A stretch of 64,000 nucleotides of DNA, taken from positions 280,502 to 344,501 of the forward strand of contig JAJEKB010021317.1 of NCBI GenBank assembly GCA_022393335.1, given 5' to 3'. A program made the translations under genes and the position numbers. The DNA comes from Macrotrachela quadricornifera (Eukaryota > Rotifera > Eurotatoria > Philodinida > Philodinidae). Below the pieces are notes generated by a model, which searched no databases, had not been told where the DNA came from, and saw nothing but the letters and a program-made list of their open reading frames with translations. Positions 21,639 to 34,900 of this stretch are shown in pieces (position 1 is the first letter of the stretch; every line of letters begins with the position of its first letter).

Positions 21639-22250
21639 ATGAAAAACCATACACTTAACAAACGGGTTTTCTCTAGGCATGTCTTTATGGATATAAAGCT
21701 TGTACGTGCCTCTATCATTGGTAAAAAAATCAGTTCGTTTGCTCAAGCCGTAATGGAGATATTCAACTTTTTTTGGCTCAAGTGCTTTTTTTTTCAAACT
21801 GTGAAAAATAAATTTTTCTTGTTGAGGTCAATAATGATACTTAACAAAGGTTGTTTCTAGGCATGTCTTTATGGATATGAAGCTTGAACATGCATCTATT
21901 ATTGATAAAAAAATCAGTTCGTTTGCTCGACCCGTAATGGAGATATTTAATTTTTTTTGGGTAAACTGACTTTTGCACCCCCTTGTATTTTCAAAAAAGA
22001 TTTTTATTTCTAATAACTGAGTAACTATTTTGCATATGATTAATGTAAAAAAGGACAAACAAGAATCATATAATAATAATAATACGCTATGAATCAATGC
22101 TCAAAGTATGACGTCACTAGAATCTAGTATATTCCGATAGCATATTTTGTCAGATACAATAGGAGAAATAAGAATAGGAATTTGAGAAAGTTTGTGGGAG
22201 CGGGAAACGGGAATCGAAAAAAATCGTTCCCGCAGGACTCTACTCACACC

Positions 22251-23212
22251 CGACACTATGTGCTGAATTATCCGATTTAATAATGATCGTAAGTGTATGC
22301 ACAGCGGGACATGCAGTAATAATAGATGAAAAGGTCATAAGCAAGCCCTATACATGTCTTCTGTCTTTTTCTGACATGCTAAGTTTTCAGCATGGAGATA
22401 TTCCGAACAATGCCAAGTTCTACCACTAGTGATATATATTGGGAAGTAGAGATAAAAACATTTCGTCTATCACCGAAAAATAAAGGTACAATAAATAACA
22501 AAAGGATTGTTTTCGTCTAAAGACCTAAACTTTTACAATGCTACTGTAGATATAAAAAGTATAGAGACAAAATTTTTTGCACATATTGAAGTGTTATTGA
22601 TAACAAAAAACAGACATCAGTGTAACGAAAAAATATGGTTTAGTTTGAACTCGAAAGATATTGATGCGGGAGGATATTCGAACATCATGAAGCCATAATA
22701 GTTTATTCAGTAATAAGTTCAACAAACAAAAAAGGAGGAGACGTACTATATTCCTAAAGATGACACATACACTCTGAGTAGAATAGCTATATGCACGAAA
22801 TCAGCTGCACAGAAAACACTGTTGTGTTTCCGTCTTTCAAGTCGATTCACTGTCGTTACTTGTTGCAATCAACTCCTCCATAGGGAGAGACACACAAACA
22901 GATATAGAAAAAAAGATAACGAATTGCACAAATAAGAACGATGAGTATCATTCAACAGGACGTCATCATTATAAACTCACTAGATTGTTTTTATAATGTC
23001 TGAGCTATGATGTCCATGATGTAATGTAATATGAATGTGCGTTCATTCCTTTATGTACGTTTCATTAATCTTTGCCGTGTATAGAAAATGTATTTTTTTA
23101 CATAATCATGTGAAAGGACATTCATCGTTTAATATAAACATCATTAATTTTGTCGTATTCGTAGAATGTATTCAATGGCACAATCAGCTAACAGTGTCTG
23201 GTTATACATATA
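22251..23212. other. Intergenic stretch without recognised features
   Basis: The small frames 22507-22698 and 23035-23277 have no recognisable domain, and the second runs into the next foldback. I see no supportable gene. Confidence 0.3.
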
Positions 23213-24598
23213 ACGGATGTTCCAGGAAAAATAGTCCTCTCAATATTTTTAAGATTTCTTCTCTAGTATATCTATGATTAAATCCCTTTTTGTTATGAAA
23301 TGATAGTACTTGAAAATCTCTACAAGGTCATGTAGGACTAGGTTCAAAAATAGTTTTAGATATGTTTGAAAAAAGACGAAAACTAGACATATACAATCAT
23401 CTGTAAAAAGCAAATGTGCGATCCATAATAACTGGCAATATTCTGCATTTTATCTTTTACTCTCTAAATATGTTTTGTTATGAAAAATAAGATATTGCAC
23501 AGGATGCAAGATGAAGAGTTCTACAACCGACAAACAAAAGTCTATTTTAATTTTGTACTCTTTGTTTTCAAAACAAATCAAAACTCTATGCGATTGGTTT
23601 TACAAACATCGAAAAACTTGGTTGCATAGAGTTTTGCTTTGTTTGGTAAGGTGACCAGTCAGTTGAGCCCCCGACAATTGATCTCTCAGCATAAAGAAGA
23701 ATTAGAAAACATAAGAAAATTAATTTATTTCGAACACAGTAACAATCGCATAAAAAACTGAGCAGTGCTCTTGCTATTTTAAAATACACGCTTCTTGTAA
23801 TCCAACGAAAAGAAACTAATTGTTGGAATTATTCATTCAAACGTTCATATTTTGCAGGTTTTCTTAGTTTTACTTGTCGCACCTGCAATTTTTCACTCAT
23901 TATTAAGTTTACACAGACTTGCACAATTATTTTGACCATAACACCAGATGGTTTTAGATGTTTTAGCACGTCAATAAGCAAAACCATCAAGTAGACATTG
24001 ATCTGGCTTCTGAAGAATTTTACAATTGACATTATGTAATAATAGTAATAGATTAGGATAGAAGCAGTAGTGATGCCTGGATAAGAGGAGATGAATATAG
24101 TTGTTTATCACATGCTTTATCTGAATTATAACCGGTCTACTTACAGATCGGAGCGATGAACGAATGCTTGAATACAGACAAGAGATGGATATCATGAAAC
24201 AAATAGGGAGTGATTACGAATTCTTAGAAAAGATACTACTAACACATTGAGTGAATATCCCAGATCTAGGAAGATGACAAATACAATGGGAGCTCAATTG
24301 TCGGGGGCTCAACTATCGTTGTACCATTTTGTAAATAAAAAGTATTACAATTAAAATAAATTTTAGTTTGTAAATTTTAGAGATTTGCATGCCTTATTTA
24401 CTGTTTATAGCTGAATGTATGTTTTCAGTTTTCGTCATTTTTCAACTATATCTAAAATTGTTTTTGGACGTAGTCATATATGACTTTGTGAAGAATTTCA
24501 AATGTTATCTTTTCGTAACAAAAAGAGGTTTAACCACGAGGATAATAGAGAAGATATCTTAAAAATACTGAGAGATCCATTTTTCTTGGAACATTCGT
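23213..24598. mobile_element. Foldback element, GGNTGTTCCAGGAAAAAT-end family, member 2
   Basis: Left end ACGGATGTTCCAGGAAAAAT, right end mirrored ACGAATGTTCCAAGAAAAAT, flanked by TA (23211-23212, 24599-24600). The arms align with those of 14412-15397, including AAAATCTCTACAAGGTCATG-type and GACATATACAATCAT segments. It contains a further inverted element at 23661-24314. Confidence 0.75.
23661..24314. mobile_element. Nested element with AGTTGAGCCCCCGACAATTG ends
   Basis: AGTTGAGCCCCCGACAATTG at the left is mirrored exactly as CAATTGTCGGGGGCTCAACT at the right. The target duplication is not clear. The interior has no recognisable coding domain (small frames at 23829-24195 do not resemble known proteins). 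It was inserted into the foldback 23213-24598. Confidence 0.7.
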
Positions 24599-24600
24599 TA

Positions 24601-25462
24601 TTTCATGTTTCATATTCTCATTTGGCACCAATTGCGTTAATAGATTGTATATTGGCTTGGTAATGAGGTATCGGAATTAGGGACATTTGCTGTACTAAAA
24701 ATTTTAGTTTATCTTTTAACTTGTAAAAAACTCAGTTTGACCAAAAAGCTTGTTAGCTTATTCTCCTTGTAGCTAGAAATCAGAAACTCGTATATCGTTA
24801 CATTTCTTATATTGATAAAAAGAAAATTTAAATGTTTATTAGCCATACAAAACAATAGAGATAGTTTTATATATTGAATGAAATATACTACTCTATAAAT
24901 GATTAAATGTCACGTTTTCGTATGAAGATTAAAGTGCTATATAGTAAATATTAAAGAAGACAATTGCTTGAAAAGTTATATGCTACTAAATAATGTTTAA
25001 TAGCTTTGATACTCGGAAGTAAATTTCAAACCTATCAAAGATCCCTGTTATTTGACTGTTCTCAATGCGATTCTCCGATTCGAATGAATAACAAAAATAT
25101 AAGAGAGAACGAAAGAGAAAGGAAAAGAAGTAAAAAATGTAAACGGAGAAAACCAGATATCGATAGGAAGGAATGTGTGAAAGCATATAATGCACATGCC
25201 TGTAACAAAATATTTTTAGCAATAGTTTTTCAAGGGTTCACTACGAATTCGAGTATGATTATATAGATAAATAATTTTCACTTGCTAGATAAATACTTAT
25301 TTAAATACTTCACGCGCAATACATTTCTTGGGTTTTTTTTGTGTACACTTCGCATTGTTAAAATAATTATGATATGAAGACATTTTAACAATATTGTACT
25401 GTTTTTATTAATGCTTGCATAGACGCCTGATCAGTTAAAAAAGAGTCAGTTGTTAGAAAATA
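24601..25462. other. Intergenic stretch without recognised features
   Basis: The plus-strand frame 25006-25266 is Lys/Arg-rich, with low-complexity repeats such as RENERERKRSKK, and is not convincing as a gene. Confidence 0.25.
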
Positions 25463-25708
25463 CAGGGTGTTCCAAAAGTCACTATATAAAAAAAATTAGA
25501 ATAACTCGCTTCCGGCTTAAGCAGACGAGCTGATTTTTTTATCAATGATAGAGGCATGTTCAAAGTTTATATACATAAAGACATGCGTTTTATGAATATA
25601 AATTTCGAACATGCCTCTATTATTGATAAAAAAATCAGCTCGTCTGCTTGAGCCGTTAGGGAGATATTCAAACTTCTTTTTGTATATAGTGAGTTTTGGG
25701 ACACCCTG
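25463..25708. mobile_element. TA-type foldback MITE (CAGGG family), intact 246-bp copy
   Basis: CAGGGTGTTCCAAAAGTCAC at the left, mirrored GTGAGTTTTGGGACACCCTG at the right, TA on both sides (25461-25462, 25709-25710). The arms share GACGAGCTGATTTTTTTATC and GACATGC with the copies at 20496-21985. It sits about 220 bases 5' of the NRPS start codon. Confidence 0.85.
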
Positions 25709-25710
25709 TA

Positions 25711-25931
25711 GTTTAGGTTCTAACTTATCTTTTGTCAAACGAATTTAAAAGCTTTCTTACTAATATTCATTAGAGAGAGTTAAGAGATACTCAATTTTCC
25801 CCATTATACTTTTTTTTTTGTTAAAAAGTACTATTTTGTGCTCTCTATGTCTTAATTGTCTTTTTCATTCTCTCTCAACAAGGCACAAAACAGTATATCA
25901 ATATACATAGATAATTTTGTTTAAATTTCAG
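25711..25931 (+). promoter_or_regulatory. 5' region of the NRPS gene with splice acceptor abutting the ATG
   Basis: The ATG at 25932 directly follows TTAAATTTCAG (ending 25931), a strong 3' splice site. This implies either a 5'-UTR intron or spliced-leader trans-splicing onto the start codon. The true promoter is therefore not located. Confidence 0.45.
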
Positions 25932-28900
25932 ATGTCTATCTCAGCACAATTTCATCATGAGTTCTTTCGTCATAGTAAGAACGCGTCTCAAAAATTAGCA
26001 CTGATGCTTGATGAACAAATGCTTTCGTTTGCCGAAATTATGCATTGCGTACAAACTGTAGCCGTTCATCTGATCAAAGAAACACCTCATGTGCAACCAG
26101 ATGAAATCGTTTATCAAATGCTGCAACGTTCTGTGGAATTACCTATTGCATATTTTGCTATTCTTACCACGGGAGGAGTCTATTGTGCCTTAGATCCAAA
26201 TGCTTCATCAAATACTACTAACCAAATAATAGATCAAACTGGAAAAGCTCGATGTGTGCTTGTACAAAAGGCGACCGACAGGGGAATGTACGTATATCTA
26301 AGAACAAAGATGTAAAGTGATCTTATTCAGTGTATAAATACAGTCAGTTGTACATTATTTATCCAAAACCGCATTTTGTTCTTGTAAGAGAATTGTGAAA
26401 ATCAAGATTTCTTTGTCGGATCCGACATATCAAGTTTTTGTGAAGGCATGATTGAATTTCAACTCGAATGATGTAATAGACCACGGGATTTTCCTAAATA
26501 GATTGTATTTTTCGTCCAAATACAATATTCTGTAGTATATCAACTATGTTAATTAGTGTGAAAATTGTTTGACAGAAAAAAATATTTCAATTTTTAAATC
26601 ATTTGAGCCCATCACATGTTTCTCTATGTTTGCTTGGAATATTAGCTATAACTACCTTGGATTCCTCTTTAAATCGTAAAAAACTATTTCTCTCCTAACT
26701 CCATTAATAAGTACGTTCAGTAGTTGTGATCAGTTACACAAATTCGAAATAAATAAAAGCTGAAAATTCATTATCCGTTCGTATATGTATCAGTATAACT
26801 AGACGATCTAAAGGGTGTTGTTATTTATCATGAAAATATACGATTTGAATGATCGACAAAGTAAGAGAAATTGTAATTCGGACGAATGAAATCATTTGCG
26901 TGAATGGGTGATTTGTTAACGAATATGGATATAATCTAAAAATAGTATTTCATACAAAATTAATTTTTTTATCTATTTTTCCTGTGCTTAATTCTGTTGC
27001 TAAGAATCTTTAAATATATTTCTCACTTCATCATTCAAGGTTGCCAAGGCGAATTCGGATCGATGAAATTTTGACTAAAAGTTCGACTGTTTCTGATGAT
27101 GATCTAAATATGCTGTCGACAATAGTTGGACAGCGTGCCTTCATTACATGCACGTCAGGAACAACGGGAAAACCAAAAATTATCGTTCATACTCATGAGG
27201 GTGCTCTCTGGCAAGCACGCTGTTATCGTATTGCTGGTTTAGTCTCGAATATTGATACAGTTGCAACATGGGTATCGAGTACATTCATTGTTCATATCAT
27301 AGAACTGATCTATACCTGGTCAAATGGAGCTTCATTAATTGTATTAAATGAAGGAGGTAATATGGATGTTAATTATCTCACGCGTACAATCGAACGACAT
27401 CAAGCAACCTATTTCCTTACCAGTCCTGTCATGCTGTCAATGTTCGCAATCTTATTTCGTCAAGAATCGGATACAGTTTGTCGGCTAAATTCATTGCGTA
27501 TACTATCCACAGCTGGTACATATTATCTTTGCTTCATAGATATAATTATGTCGAAATTTTATTTTCAGGTGAAAAACTGAAAACATCGGTACTTCAAGAA
27601 ATTGTTCCATATCTACCTGGAACAACATCGTTTGTTAATCTTTTTGGGCAAAGTGAATGTCTGTGTATTTGCACATATAAAGTGGATGATCTTCATCATG
27701 CTTCTTTCGACTCTTCCACAATGCCAATTGGACGTGGTTTACCCGAATGCAAGGTTGTTCTCTTCAATGAACATGAGCAAGAAATTACTACAGTGGACAC
27801 TGTTGGAGAACTGTATGTTGCAGGTAAGCAAAAGAAGCGCTATATTCAACGAGATATAAATATGAGAAGTTCAAATCACTTCATCTATTGTTAAGTTTAA
27901 TAACAAAAAATTGTTTTACTTAATTCTGATAAAAAAAAAGTGAAAATTTCATTTAGTGTTTTTTAAAAACAAAAGAAGAGCTGTCACAAAGTATAGAACG
28001 TTTATCCTTTTTTACCAGTTAATTTCGATTTGATCACAACTGACATTTTATATGTAAAATCCCTTCGAAGTATCGAAAGTACCTTGAATAGTACCGTTTT
28101 ATTGGAAGTTCTAATAGTTTGATAGAAGTAAATGTGGAAATAATAACAACTGTCCGTCCAAAAACAAGATGTTCACGGATATTTTTGTAATAACTGAAGA
28201 ATGGAAGGAATTAGAGAGCTACAGTTTTTCACCATGGTGTAGGCAAATGAATATTGTATATACTTGTTGATACACGCTGAAAATCTCTTTAGATTCAATG
28301 TCTCATTATTATCTATCTTTCAAAGAGTTTCATGCAGTGTTTTACAAATCCCATAGAAACCTATAGATTTAAATCATGCAAAAGATAGTGCAAGGCTCAT
28401 CTCTTCAATAACTACGATTGAAAAATGGCACAGATTTTTCTGAAATTTATCAAAGTAGTTTTTCTTACTGAGATAACTCTCGAATTCAAGCAAGAAAATA
28501 CATTTTTGATCGTGATGATCTTTGCAGAAATTCCTGTTTTAAATCTCGAATAACTTTGATAATCAAATATGAAGTGTTATACTACGTACGTAAAAGGAAA
28601 ATGAAATCAAAATATGCGATTAAAATGAAATAAAATCATAAAAGTGTAATTTAGTGAAAATATGTTGAAAAATATCACTTATTTATACAAACAAACATAT
28701 AACTGCTATATGAAATATTTATTTTGATTGTATGGTCTTCGCTACATTACCCGGCTACTCTCAGTATCCTTTTGTTGTGTCATACTTGTCTGTTTATAAT
28801 ACGACAGACAATCAATGTATGTGTCTACATGTTCATCTATGACATGTTGTTCCTCCCAGAGAAAGTCTCGAGTGACCAAACTCTTAGAATTCTAATTCAA

Positions 28901-31900
28901 TGTGGCGAAGACGATACAATCAAAATAAATACTTCATATAGCAGTTATATGTTTGTTTGTATAAATAAGTGATATTTTTCAACATATTTTCACTAAATTA
29001 CACTTTTATGATTTTATTTCATTTTAATCGCATATTTTGATTTCATTTTCCTTTTACGTACGTAGTATAACACTTCATATTTGATTATCAAAGTTATTCG
29101 AGATTTAAAACAGGAATTTCTGCAAAGATCATCACGATCAAAAATGTATTTTCTTGCTTGAATTCGAGAGTTATCTCAGTAAGAAAAACTACTTTGATAA
29201 ATTTCAGAAAAATCTGTGCCATTTTTCAATCGTAGTTATTGAAGAGATGAGCCTTGCACTATCTTTTGCATGATTTAAATCTATAGGTTTCTATGGGATT
29301 TGTAAAACACTGCATGAAACTCTTTGAAAGATAGATAATAATGAGACATTGAATCTAAAGAGATTTTCAGCGTGTATCAACAAGTATATACAATATTCAT
29401 TTGCCTACACCATGGTGAAAAACTGTAGCTCTCTAATTCCTTCCATTCTTCAGTTATTACAAAAATATCCGTGAACATCTTATTTTTGTACAGACAGTAG
29501 TATTTTTTTAGAAAGCAATTGAATACAAAAAAAGATTTGAAGCATTTTCTGACATACATAAAGACTTATTTTTGGTCTGAATGCTCATCAAACTTCAGTT
29601 TAATGTCGTAGAGATTAAGCTTATTCGTAAAATAAGATTTTTTTTTTCAAAAACTCTTCAGATCTTTGTTGTTATATGAATCATTTTTTGTGAGAAAACC
29701 AAAAACCGTTCCGATCACATTTGTTTTTTTCTATTAATTGACGGGCAATTTAGCATCTTCTTCAAATAGAGCTACTCTTAATTTAAATTCCGAGGTCTAA
29801 TAAGCTGCTTGTGCTTCTAAACTTAGATTTGAAAGAAACCAAAGTGGATAGCCAGATCTCGAATTTATAGTTAAAAATAGTCCTTTCAAAAGAACATGTT
29901 GAAATATGTTTTCTGAAAGATATTGAATGTACCTTGAGAAAAAAAAACATTTCTTTACTAATGAAGTAATGTTGAATTTTGATAGAGTAAAATTTCTAAA
30001 AAAAGATATGAGTGTGTTTTCATTAGATAAAATTGGATTCTGGTTGAATTCTACCTCACAAACGATTTTTCATGATTTGAAGACAGTAGTTCTATTTTGA
30101 CTGGTTTTGAGAGAAATATCATATCCGTTATCATCACACACCCCACCCTCACCCTCAAGAGACTTCCCGTGAAGTGTCGATCGAAAAGAACTTTCTTTTA
30201 ATAATTTGAAAGTGATGCAAGTATTGTCAAATAAAGTACAAAATAAACAGATAGAAGTCAATCAGGATTTACATTGATTTTCTTGTTGTTTGTTTGATTA
30301 TTATGTCTTAATAATATATATACTGTTGACAAATTGAATGTTTAATTAACAGATATTGATTATACACTTTGATCGGCACCATTCAACCGTTCTAAAAAGT
30401 TTCCACTCAATGTATGAAAAATGTACGATAGAACCTATATTGAATAGAAATTCTTTTATAGGGCTCATTAACCACTATGAAATAACCATTACGAAGCTGT
30501 TTTCAAGTAAAATATATACAGTAGTTGCTTAGTGAGTTTGATTTCTAGCATCTGAAGAAATGACAGAGTTGAGTATCTAAGCAACTCAGATTTACAGACT
30601 TTGATAACTCTGAAGAGTTTTTGCTTTAATTATTTTAGTCACTAGATTTTGTCAACATCTTCCAATAAGAATACCAGTAATAGCTCTAAATTGAAATTCG
30701 ACTTTCTCGTCATAAACAATTTCATTAAAAAACCAAGTTTTCCTAAAATGTTAGCTTTACTAGAGCTCATAAAATTCTTACAATGACTACTAGCTCAACT
30801 TTTCCCTTCGGATAAAATGTAGTTGGGGATTTGTCATTTGATCCCTCTAAACTAACGTTCAAGCTTTGATTGAATGATACTATGAATTTATTAAGTTGCT
30901 GAGCCGAGTCGATTAAAGAAGTAAGAACTTTATTTAAGAATGAGAGAAATACAAATGTAAAAAGAAAAAGATATTCTTAATTTTATTTTATTGAATGTTT
31001 AAAACAGTCATCATTATCATTTATACAAAGTCAAATAAAATTGCTCTAGATATACACTCGAGGATAATTGAAATTCTACCCTTTGATCTTTCTGTTTTTT
31101 ATTACTATACGTTTTCATCTATTAATTAACTATATATAGGGAGAAATCCCAGAAATTGCTGAATGTTTTAATATATTTACGTTAAATATCAAATATAACT
31201 TAAAGTATAAAAGGTGCATTAGAAGAAAAAGAACATTTTTTATTTCGCCTACATCTCGGTTTACAAGAGAACTTCCCCAAGTGTCACCTTCCATTTGGGC
31301 TTATATTTTGTCTATAGGTAGAACTCATGGCATAGATAAGAGCCCTAAAAGGATTCGTCCCCAAAGCCTACTGTTGTTGGGATAACTCACTGCCGTGACC
31401 CCTCTGAGGAACATCCGAAAAGCTCATTGTCGAATTTCAACTGGAAACCTTGTATAGAGAGGAGTCTCAATGAGAGTGGTTTATTGTGAAAATTACAGCT
31501 TTGCTGAATGCTCCTAATTGGAGATAAGAATACCAAAATTTGCCTCTGCAAGTGACATTAGGGTACCATAGCCGTATCTTAGGATAGGAAATTCGAAAAT
31601 AAGTTTTTCGGATATCCCCTATGGAAACCACGGTAGTGAGTTATTTCGATAACCGCATGTTTTGGGGGATGAACCCTTTTAGGGATCTTATCTATGCTAT
31701 GAGTTTTACCTATAGGCAAAATGTGAACCTAAACGGAGGGTGACACTTACGGAGGTTCCTTCGTCAGTGTCGTTAGTAGAGAGTAGATTGATGATTCGAA
31801 GTCATGTAAAAGTCAATCGAAACTTGTTTGAGAAGGTTACATAAGCATTCTTCTAATTTATGAAATAACGTATCGATGGCAAAAAATGAGCATTATTGTC

Positions 31901-34900
31901 ACCATCATTTGCTTTTTGCATAGTATCCGAAGCGTTAATATATATCGCATGATCATTAATCCTAGTAATACCGACCTTTTTTAAGTACTATACTGGCAAT
32001 ATATGTTTTCATAAAGTGATTTTTTTATTTTTGTATCAACCTCCTAATGAAATATGCTCTTGTCATGTTCGATCTGATAAAAAAATTCTTGAAATGGTGT
32101 TCTTTATTTAGAAGAAGTAATACGAAAAATATGTGTAATAGAATGGTCATTATAAGAAAGCTCAGTAAAATTACAAGATTCAGTTAAAGTTTTCTTATCC
32201 ATAGAATGTTCACAAACTGAACATTCTTTTCGTTTTGATTGAGTAGAATTTTCATTTGATTTCTATAGATATTTTTTTATCACAGAATAACCCGCAATAG
32301 CTAATACATTTTGAATATCTTTGTTCAAAAATTTTGAAGTTTTGGGATGAAAATCCACAAGATGTGATACTAAACTTAGTCCTAATTCTTCTAAGAACAT
32401 ACGACGTTGTATGTTTGCTATACACTGAAGAGATAGTCTCATATAAAAGGCTTATAATGACATAAAAACAAATGCCTTTGTTTTTAGATTCAATAATGCA
32501 CATCTCCCAAGTAGATCTAAAAAGGCCTTCGATAAGCACGGCGAGTGCTCGAGAACCATTTCGATCAAATTTTTTCCATTCTGTTATAGTGCGCATCCCT
32601 CGAAATATCTAATCGTTGGTCATCTACACTTTCGATCCCTTCGATCTTAGCTATTCGCGACCAGTCGATTTTCTACGAGTGCTCGAATTTCAGCAAGCGT
32701 GAAAATATTCTGAAAGAATTGAAAAGTTGTCTCTTCTTTTCACTCATCTGGCATTCTTTCGAGCGCTCCGATTCTATCGAAATAGCAAGTACTCGGTGAA
32801 AGAAACACATCTAAATGCACTATTCGATCACTCGTTTTTTTGGGTGCAATGGAAGCTTATACAATTGTCAAAGATCAGTTATAAAGATGTCGTCAGGAAA
32901 ATCTTTGATGCTTGGATACGATCGTTGATAATCTCAAAGTCAGATCTGCACTTGATTCTCTCATAAATTTCGAGCTATATACGAAAGAAGCCCAATCAAA
33001 TGTATTGAAAATCTTGGAACTTTTTCACATTACTGTCTTATAATTCGCTTCCATTTGAGATATCAATAGGTTGAAAGTCGATTAATATTCATTATTATTA
33101 ATTATCAATCGATGCAAACAAAAATAGTATTCTACGGTTTCCAGAAAACTAGTGTTCTCAGCGAGTTCTATGATTATTGATTATAGACAGATCTATATTA
33201 ACTAATCTTAATTTTTTGTCATTAATCAATTTTTATCATTATTATATGAACATCTATTCTTCATGTATCTTTCTCAAAGTAGTTCCAGAATATTTTGTTA
33301 ATGTTAAATTATAGAATGTTGAGTTTCAAAAAATATTCTAGAAACTAATGATTGTCGTCTGACTAAATGAGAATATAAGAAAGAAGTTATATTCATGAAA
33401 AGCAAGGCTTGAAACATAAAAAAAAGAAATATCACGTAGTGGATATATTGATAAAACATGCTTCTATAGTTAGAAGATTAAGATATGTTTAGATCAACTC
33501 GTCGATGCATGGTTCATAATCGTGAGTACATATGTTCGAATCTAATTCTCCTGCTATTCTGAATATATGTTCGATAGGCATCGCGGGCTCGACATATAGC
33601 CGTGGATATGCCGAAATTTTTTCTTTCTAACCTTTTTTCGAGCCCTCGAAGAACGTTTCGATGGGCTCTCCGATGCCCACCGAACATTCAAATCGAGTGT
33701 TCGAAGTGACATTTTCTGATGGGTCGAGCACACGACGATGGGTTATTCCATTTCGATAGGTATGAACCAATCGAAAAAAATTCCGAGATTTTCAAGAAAG
33801 AATTAAAGTGAGCTATCAAAATGACCCATCTTCGAGTGGTCGACCCATCGGAAAATGTCACTCCGAACAGTCGATTTGAACATTCGATGGGCATCGAAAA
33901 TATCATTCGAGGCATCGAAATACCCATCGACGGTCAGGTTGGGCTATCCGTAGAGGAGGTTAGTTACTTCTAAAAATTAGGAAAAAAAACAAAATATTTC
34001 TAGTGTATTTTTAAATTTTTGAGGCAGAGTCAAAAATAATTCTGGTGGGTACTATTAGGGTTAATAATAATGATTAAAAGAAATTTTGTATCTTAATTAC
34101 TATGCAACAAAAGACACAGCTTTTTAATCGCTGTAGGAATTCTTAAAAATCATTTTAATGTATAAGAAGTATGAAGAAAAACTGAAAGACTTAGAAATCA
34201 ATAGACATGGACAGAAACTATTCCAAACTATATGAAATCTTTCTCGATCACCGAAAACATTGTAAGTGATAGAACTTAAGAGAGCGTCCATAAGATTATC
34301 AAGAAATCAAAGCACTTATTAAAATTTAAATTTTTCATTTGATACTCTTATCTTGTTCGGCATAATTTAAACTCTTTAAATCCAAATTTTTAGCACATTC
34401 AAAGGAGCTAATGAAAACTTAGTCTAATTTGTCTGTTGAGATTTCACGAGGACATTTAGTAAATATCATCAAAAATTATCTTTATAAAGTTGGATTTTTA
34501 ACATTAATAAAAATGAATGAAACCTTCACATCAAATACTATCCATAATTGTTCATTTTTGAGTGGAAAATTGGTTAGTGTTTTCCAGAAAATTGACTTGT
34601 GGGGGACAACAGATGGTATTTTCATGGAAAAACTTTTCTTGTAGAATTTATGTGATTCAATAGAGTTTTTAATGCCGATTCTGAATAAGATGTTTATGTT
34701 TCTATACAACTGTCTTATGTCAAAGAAAAGCGCTAAAAATTCATGATTTTTATTGAAAACTATCAAAAATCAACAAATATGAGAGTAATCTGAGCCTTAG
34801 CTGGACACCATTCTAAGTTTTTTTTCAGATATTTTTTTTGTCATTTTGTAGAGGAGAAAAGGTTGTACAACATATCTCAAATTCAATCTTGGCACTCATG

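Larger units (their letters stand above)
20852..21985. mobile_element. TA-type foldback MITE (CAGGG family), composite copies B
   Basis: A left half-arm (20864-21040) and two successive right arms (about 21650-21785 and 21786-21985, ending TTTTGCACCCCCTTG before TA) belong to the same family as 20496-20851. They are separated by the Mutator-like insert at 21053-21638. The frames at 21597-21797, 21639-21860 and 21828-22097 are repeat-derived. Confidence 0.65.
20408..22242. mobile_element. hAT-type element with 8-bp target duplication, filled with nested MITEs
   Basis: Ends TAGAGTTCTGCGGGAACGGG and the mirror of TAGAGTCCTGCGGGAACG, flanked by perfect CTCACACC (20400-20407, 22243-22250). Without the nested elements its own sequence is only about 340 bases, so it was a non-autonomous hAT MITE. 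The nested content is at 20496-21985. Confidence 0.85.

Noticed and set aside
29377..29559. 60-codon minus-strand frame
   Set aside because: It lies in one arm of the 1.35-kb palindrome and is mirrored in the other arm; no domain.
33470..33560. tRNA-Met gene
   Set aside because: A CAT loop-like stretch and a B-box-like string are present, but the acceptor and T stems do not pair.
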